This document shows positions 60,362 to 64,000 of a DNA stretch of 64,000 nucleotides, in pieces. Location of the stretch: NCBI RefSeq assembly GCF_007991275.1, contig NZ_BJYA01000001.1, positions 463,745 to 527,744 of the forward strand, in the 5' to 3' direction. Made by a program: the position numbers and the translations under genes. Each line of letters begins with the position of its first letter. Position 1 is the stretch's first letter. The DNA comes from Alkalibacillus haloalkaliphilus (GTDB taxonomy: Bacteria; Bacillota; Bacilli; Bacillales; Alkalibacillaceae). Under the pieces are notes generated by a model. The model was not told where the DNA came from, ran no database searches, and saw only the letters and a list, made by a program, of their open reading frames with translations.

Positions 60362-61183
60362 ATGCAAACGAAGACTAAACTCAATACGCTTCAAAAAACA
60401 GCAGTAATGGGAATCTTGAACGTAACACCTGATTCATTTTCGGATGGTGGTCAGTTCAATGAAGAAAGTGCTGCTATAAAACAAGCTCAAATGATGGTCG
60501 AAAACGGAGCTGACATCATTGATATAGGTGGCGAATCAACACGTCCAGGTCACACGCCAATAAGTGTTAGTGAGGAAATTGATCGCGTCGTTCCAACGAT
60601 CAGTGCTATACAAAGTCAAATTGACACGCCGATTTCCATTGATACTTACAAAGCGAAAACAGCTGATGCAGCGCTTAAAGCAGGGGCTTCCATTATTAAT
60701 GACGTATGGGGAGCCAAACACGACCCGGAAATTGGAGCTGTTGCAAAAGAGACAGATGCTCCAATTATATTAATGCACAACCAAGAAGAGCCAAAATATG
60801 ATGACTTAATTGAAGATATGAAATCATCATTGTATGAATCGATTAATTTAGTGAAGACATACGGCGTACGAGATGAGCAAATTGTTTTAGACCCTGGTGT
60901 TGGGTTTGGTAAAACTCATGAACAAAACTTGCTTGTTATGCGTCGTCTAAATGAACTGAAATCATTAGGTTTTCCAATCTTACTAGGTACATCAAGAAAG
61001 TCTATCGTAGGAAAAGAGCTTGACTTACCAGTTGAAGAAAGACTAGAAGGAACGATCGCAACAATTTGCCAAGGTATAGCTCAAGGTGTAGATGTCGTTC
61101 GAGTTCATGATGTTAAAGAAGTAACAAGAGCAACGAAAATGATGGATGCGATGGTTGGTAAAGGTGGGTTTAACGTTGGATAA
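60362..61183 (+). CDS. folP: Dihydropteroate synthase
   Basis: FolP joins pABA to dihydropterin pyrophosphate. The 273-residue TIM barrel has MGILNVTPDSFSDGG, GGESTRPGH and LGTSRKSIVG. GGAGG precedes the ATG. It starts the folP-folB-folK run, each overlapping the next. Confidence 0.97.
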   Translation: MQTKTKLNTLQKTAVMGILNVTPDSFSDGGQFNEESAAIKQAQMMVENGADIIDIGGESTRPGHTPISVSEEIDRVVPTISAIQSQIDTPISIDTYKAKTADAALKAGASIINDVWGAKHDPEIGAVAKETDAPIILMHNQEEPKYDDLIEDMKSSLYESINLVKTYGVRDEQIVLDPGVGFGKTHEQNLLVMRRLNELKSLGFPILLGTSRKSIVGKELDLPVEERLEGTIATICQGIAQGVDVVRVHDVKEVTRATKMMDAMVGKGGFNVG

Positions 61184-61547
61184 AATTTTGCTTAATGGAC
61201 TTATGTTTTACGGTTACCACGGTTTATTTCCAGAAGAAAATAAGTTAGGTCAACGGTTTACGGTCGACTTAGAATTAAAGTGTGACTTAAGTAAAGCTGG
61301 TCATTCGGATCAAATGAACGACAGTATTGATTATGGAGAAGTTTATGAAGTAGCCAGAACTGTTGTAGAAGGTAAAGCGAAAAATTTAATCGAAGCAGTT
61401 GCTGAAGACTTAGCTAAACGCATGTTTGAATCCTTTTCTTCATTAGAGGCTATTACAGTCAAAATTGATAAACCCGGACCACCAATTCCAGGTTACTATC
61501 AATCAGCATCAGTTGTGATTGAACGGGAGCGTCACCATGCAATTTAA
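61176..61547 (+). CDS. folB: Dihydroneopterin aldolase
   Basis: FolB cleaves dihydroneopterin. The 123-residue product has LMFYGYHGLFPEENKLGQRF with the active-site Tyr and Glu, and the catalytic Lys in VKIDKPGPP. TTG 61176 follows AAGGTGGG within the end of folP and gives a normal length. Confidence 0.94.
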   Translation: MDKILLNGLMFYGYHGLFPEENKLGQRFTVDLELKCDLSKAGHSDQMNDSIDYGEVYEVARTVVEGKAKNLIEAVAEDLAKRMFESFSSLEAITVKIDKPGPPIPGYYQSASVVIERERHHAI

Positions 61548-62031
61548 AGTATATATTGCTTTAGGTTCAAATATTGAACCTCGCGAACAGTATTTAAACA
61601 AAGCGATTGAAACTCTTGATAGTTTGAATGAACTGAACATAATTGATACGTCACCTGTTTACCAAACGAAGCCGGTTGGTTATACTAAACAAGGCCAGTT
61701 TTTAAATATGGTAGTTTTAGCTGAAACCGATCTGTCACCTGAACAATTGTTAAAAAAAACACAATCAGTTGAGAAAGAGTTAGGAAGAGAACGTGACATT
61801 AGGTTTGGGCCAAGAACGATTGACCTAGACATATTGATGTTCGGTGATCAAACGATACAGTTAGATCATTTAACGGTTCCACACCCAAGGATGGTTGAAC
61901 GTGCATTTGTGTTAGTCCCATTAAAAGACTTAAACCCACAGTTGCATATTGAAGGTACATCCGTACAAACATATATCGAACGCTTAGATCAGACTGAAAT
62001 TGAAGGTGTGGAATTATATAAAAAGGGTTAA
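61537..62031 (+). CDS. folK: HPPK, 6-hydroxymethyl-dihydropterin pyrophosphokinase
   Basis: FolK transfers pyrophosphate from ATP to the pterin. The 164-residue product has YIALGSNIEPREQYL, GRERDIRFGPRTIDLDIL and VPHPRMVERAFV. ATG 61537 overlaps folB by 11 bases. yazB and dusB, which follow in B. subtilis, are absent. Confidence 0.96.
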   Translation: MQFKVYIALGSNIEPREQYLNKAIETLDSLNELNIIDTSPVYQTKPVGYTKQGQFLNMVVLAETDLSPEQLLKKTQSVEKELGRERDIRFGPRTIDLDILMFGDQTIQLDHLTVPHPRMVERAFVLVPLKDLNPQLHIEGTSVQTYIERLDQTEIEGVELYKKG

Positions 62032-62087
62032 CGATTGGTGGTATCCCTAGTCGTTCTAGAAATTAAATCCTTGAACAATTATTAAGT

Positions 62088-62163
62088 AGGTGCGGTTACG
62101 ACCGTATAAATTAAGCATATGAGAGGCAACTGCTAAGCGAAGTGGTTGCAACGTAGTCTCATA
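62088..62163 (+). other. Structured leader upstream of lysS
   Basis: A small hairpin CGGT-TACG-ACCG (62096-62107) is followed by a two-tier stem. TATGAGA (62118-62124) pairs with TCTCATA (62157-62163), and inside it GCAACTGCT (62126-62134) pairs with AGTGGTTGC (62141-62149) around AAGCGA. The seven bases AACGTAG are bulged on one side. No T run follows. It ends 51 bases before the lysS start and fits no riboswitch or T-box I know. Confidence 0.5.
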
Positions 62164-62199
62164 CTGATACTATTAAGGAAGAATATACAGTTTGAATAA

Positions 62200-63705
<1,506 letters not shown>

Positions 63706-63724
63706 AATATGTATAGAGTAATAG

Positions 63725-63768
63725 GCTACTTGTTAACACTAAAAGCGGTGTTAGCAGGTAGCTTTTTT
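63725..63768 (+). terminator. Intrinsic terminator after lysS
   Basis: GCTACTTGTTAACAC pairs with GTGTTAGCAGGTAGC over 15 positions (two wobbles), then six T residues. Confidence 0.9.
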
Positions 63769-63948
63769 CTTTGTGTTGTTGTGTTAGAAAACGGTGAGTA
63801 ATAGAAGGTATTTTTCAGAATAAATTAACTTCATTAAAACTATTGCCTTTCTCTTTCATGCATGATAAATTATTAAATGTCGCATTGAGAGACAGCTCAT
63901 GACGACAAGTTAGCTGAAATAGTTAACAAAAAAACAGTTTAAAAGTTG

Positions 63949-63977
63949 TTGACTTACCTATCATTTTTTGATATATT
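63949..63977 (+). promoter_or_regulatory. Probable ribosomal RNA operon promoter
   Basis: TTGACT, 17 bases, TATATT lies below an A/T-rich tract (UP-element-like). The following AAAGGGTCGCTTTTTGAACG resembles the leader of Bacillus rrn operons, which have GTCGCTTTTGAGGCGA after the promoter. B. subtilis has rrn operons directly after lysS. No gene is seen at 63769-63948. Confidence 0.65.
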
Positions 63978-64000
63978 TAAAGGGTCGCTTTTTGAACGGT

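Overview
The window is an AT-rich chromosomal segment from an endospore-forming member of the Bacillaceae. Gene order from dnaX to lysS follows the Bacillus subtilis origin-proximal region almost step for step. Sporulation genes are abundant (sleL, bofA, csfB, yabG, sspF, spoVG, fin, spoVT, yabP, yabQ, spoIIE). Many proteins are rich in Asp and Glu, which fits a moderately halophilic genus, but I cannot name a species from sequence alone.

Region 1 (1-11.6 kb) is accessory or less conserved. It holds a persulfide/sulfane-sulfur module (DsrE-like protein, rhodanese, TusA-rhodanese, rhodanese-metallo-beta-lactamase), a SulP anion transporter, a DUF202 membrane protein, acetyl-CoA synthetase AcsA with a probable CcpA site, a lone siderophore-type lysine/ornithine N-monooxygenase, a DJ-1/PfpI protein, a DUF3891 protein, the spore-cortex lytic enzyme SleL behind a sigma-E-type promoter, and tRNA deaminase TadA.

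Region 2 (11.6-30.9 kb) is the conserved replication and translation block: SRP RNA, dnaX-yaaK-recR-bofA-csfB, murB on the opposite strand, yaaO-tmk-darA-yaaR-holB-ricT-yabA-trmN6-rsmI, abrB, metG-tatD, yabE, rnmV-ksgA and yabG. Several small genes found at these places in B. subtilis are absent (yaaL, yaaN/xpaC, yazA).

Region 3 (30.95-32.60 kb) is a complete IS3-family element. It has imperfect terminal inverted repeats, a 3-bp ACC target duplication, and orfA/orfB joined by a canonical A AAA AAG frameshift site. It landed inside the intrinsic terminator that must once have followed yabG. It carries, between its own promoter side and orfA, a 124-bp hairpin repeat with perfect 15-bp terminal inverted repeats.

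Region 4 (32.6-64 kb) resumes the conserved order: veg-sspF-ispE-purR-spoVG-glmU-prs-rplY(ctc)-pth-fin-mfd-spoVT-yabM-mazG-rqcP-yabP-yabQ-divIC-yabR, two tRNAs (Met, Glu), spoIIE-yabS-yabT-tilS-hpt-ftsH-coaX-hslO-folP-folB-folK-lysS. The right edge carries what looks like a ribosomal RNA operon promoter, so an rrn operon probably starts just outside. Recognisable alternative-sigma promoters were found for sleL and yabP (sigma E), spoVT (sigma G), yabG (sigma K), spoVG (sigma H) and rplY (sigma B).

I found no CRISPR array, prophage, or clearly new multi-gene system. The most interesting signals are non-coding: the split terminator and nested hairpin at the IS, a dispersed 70-bp repeat (two copies, about 87 percent identical by hand alignment), a two-tier hairpin in the lysS leader, and a perfect palindrome inside the dnaX promoter.
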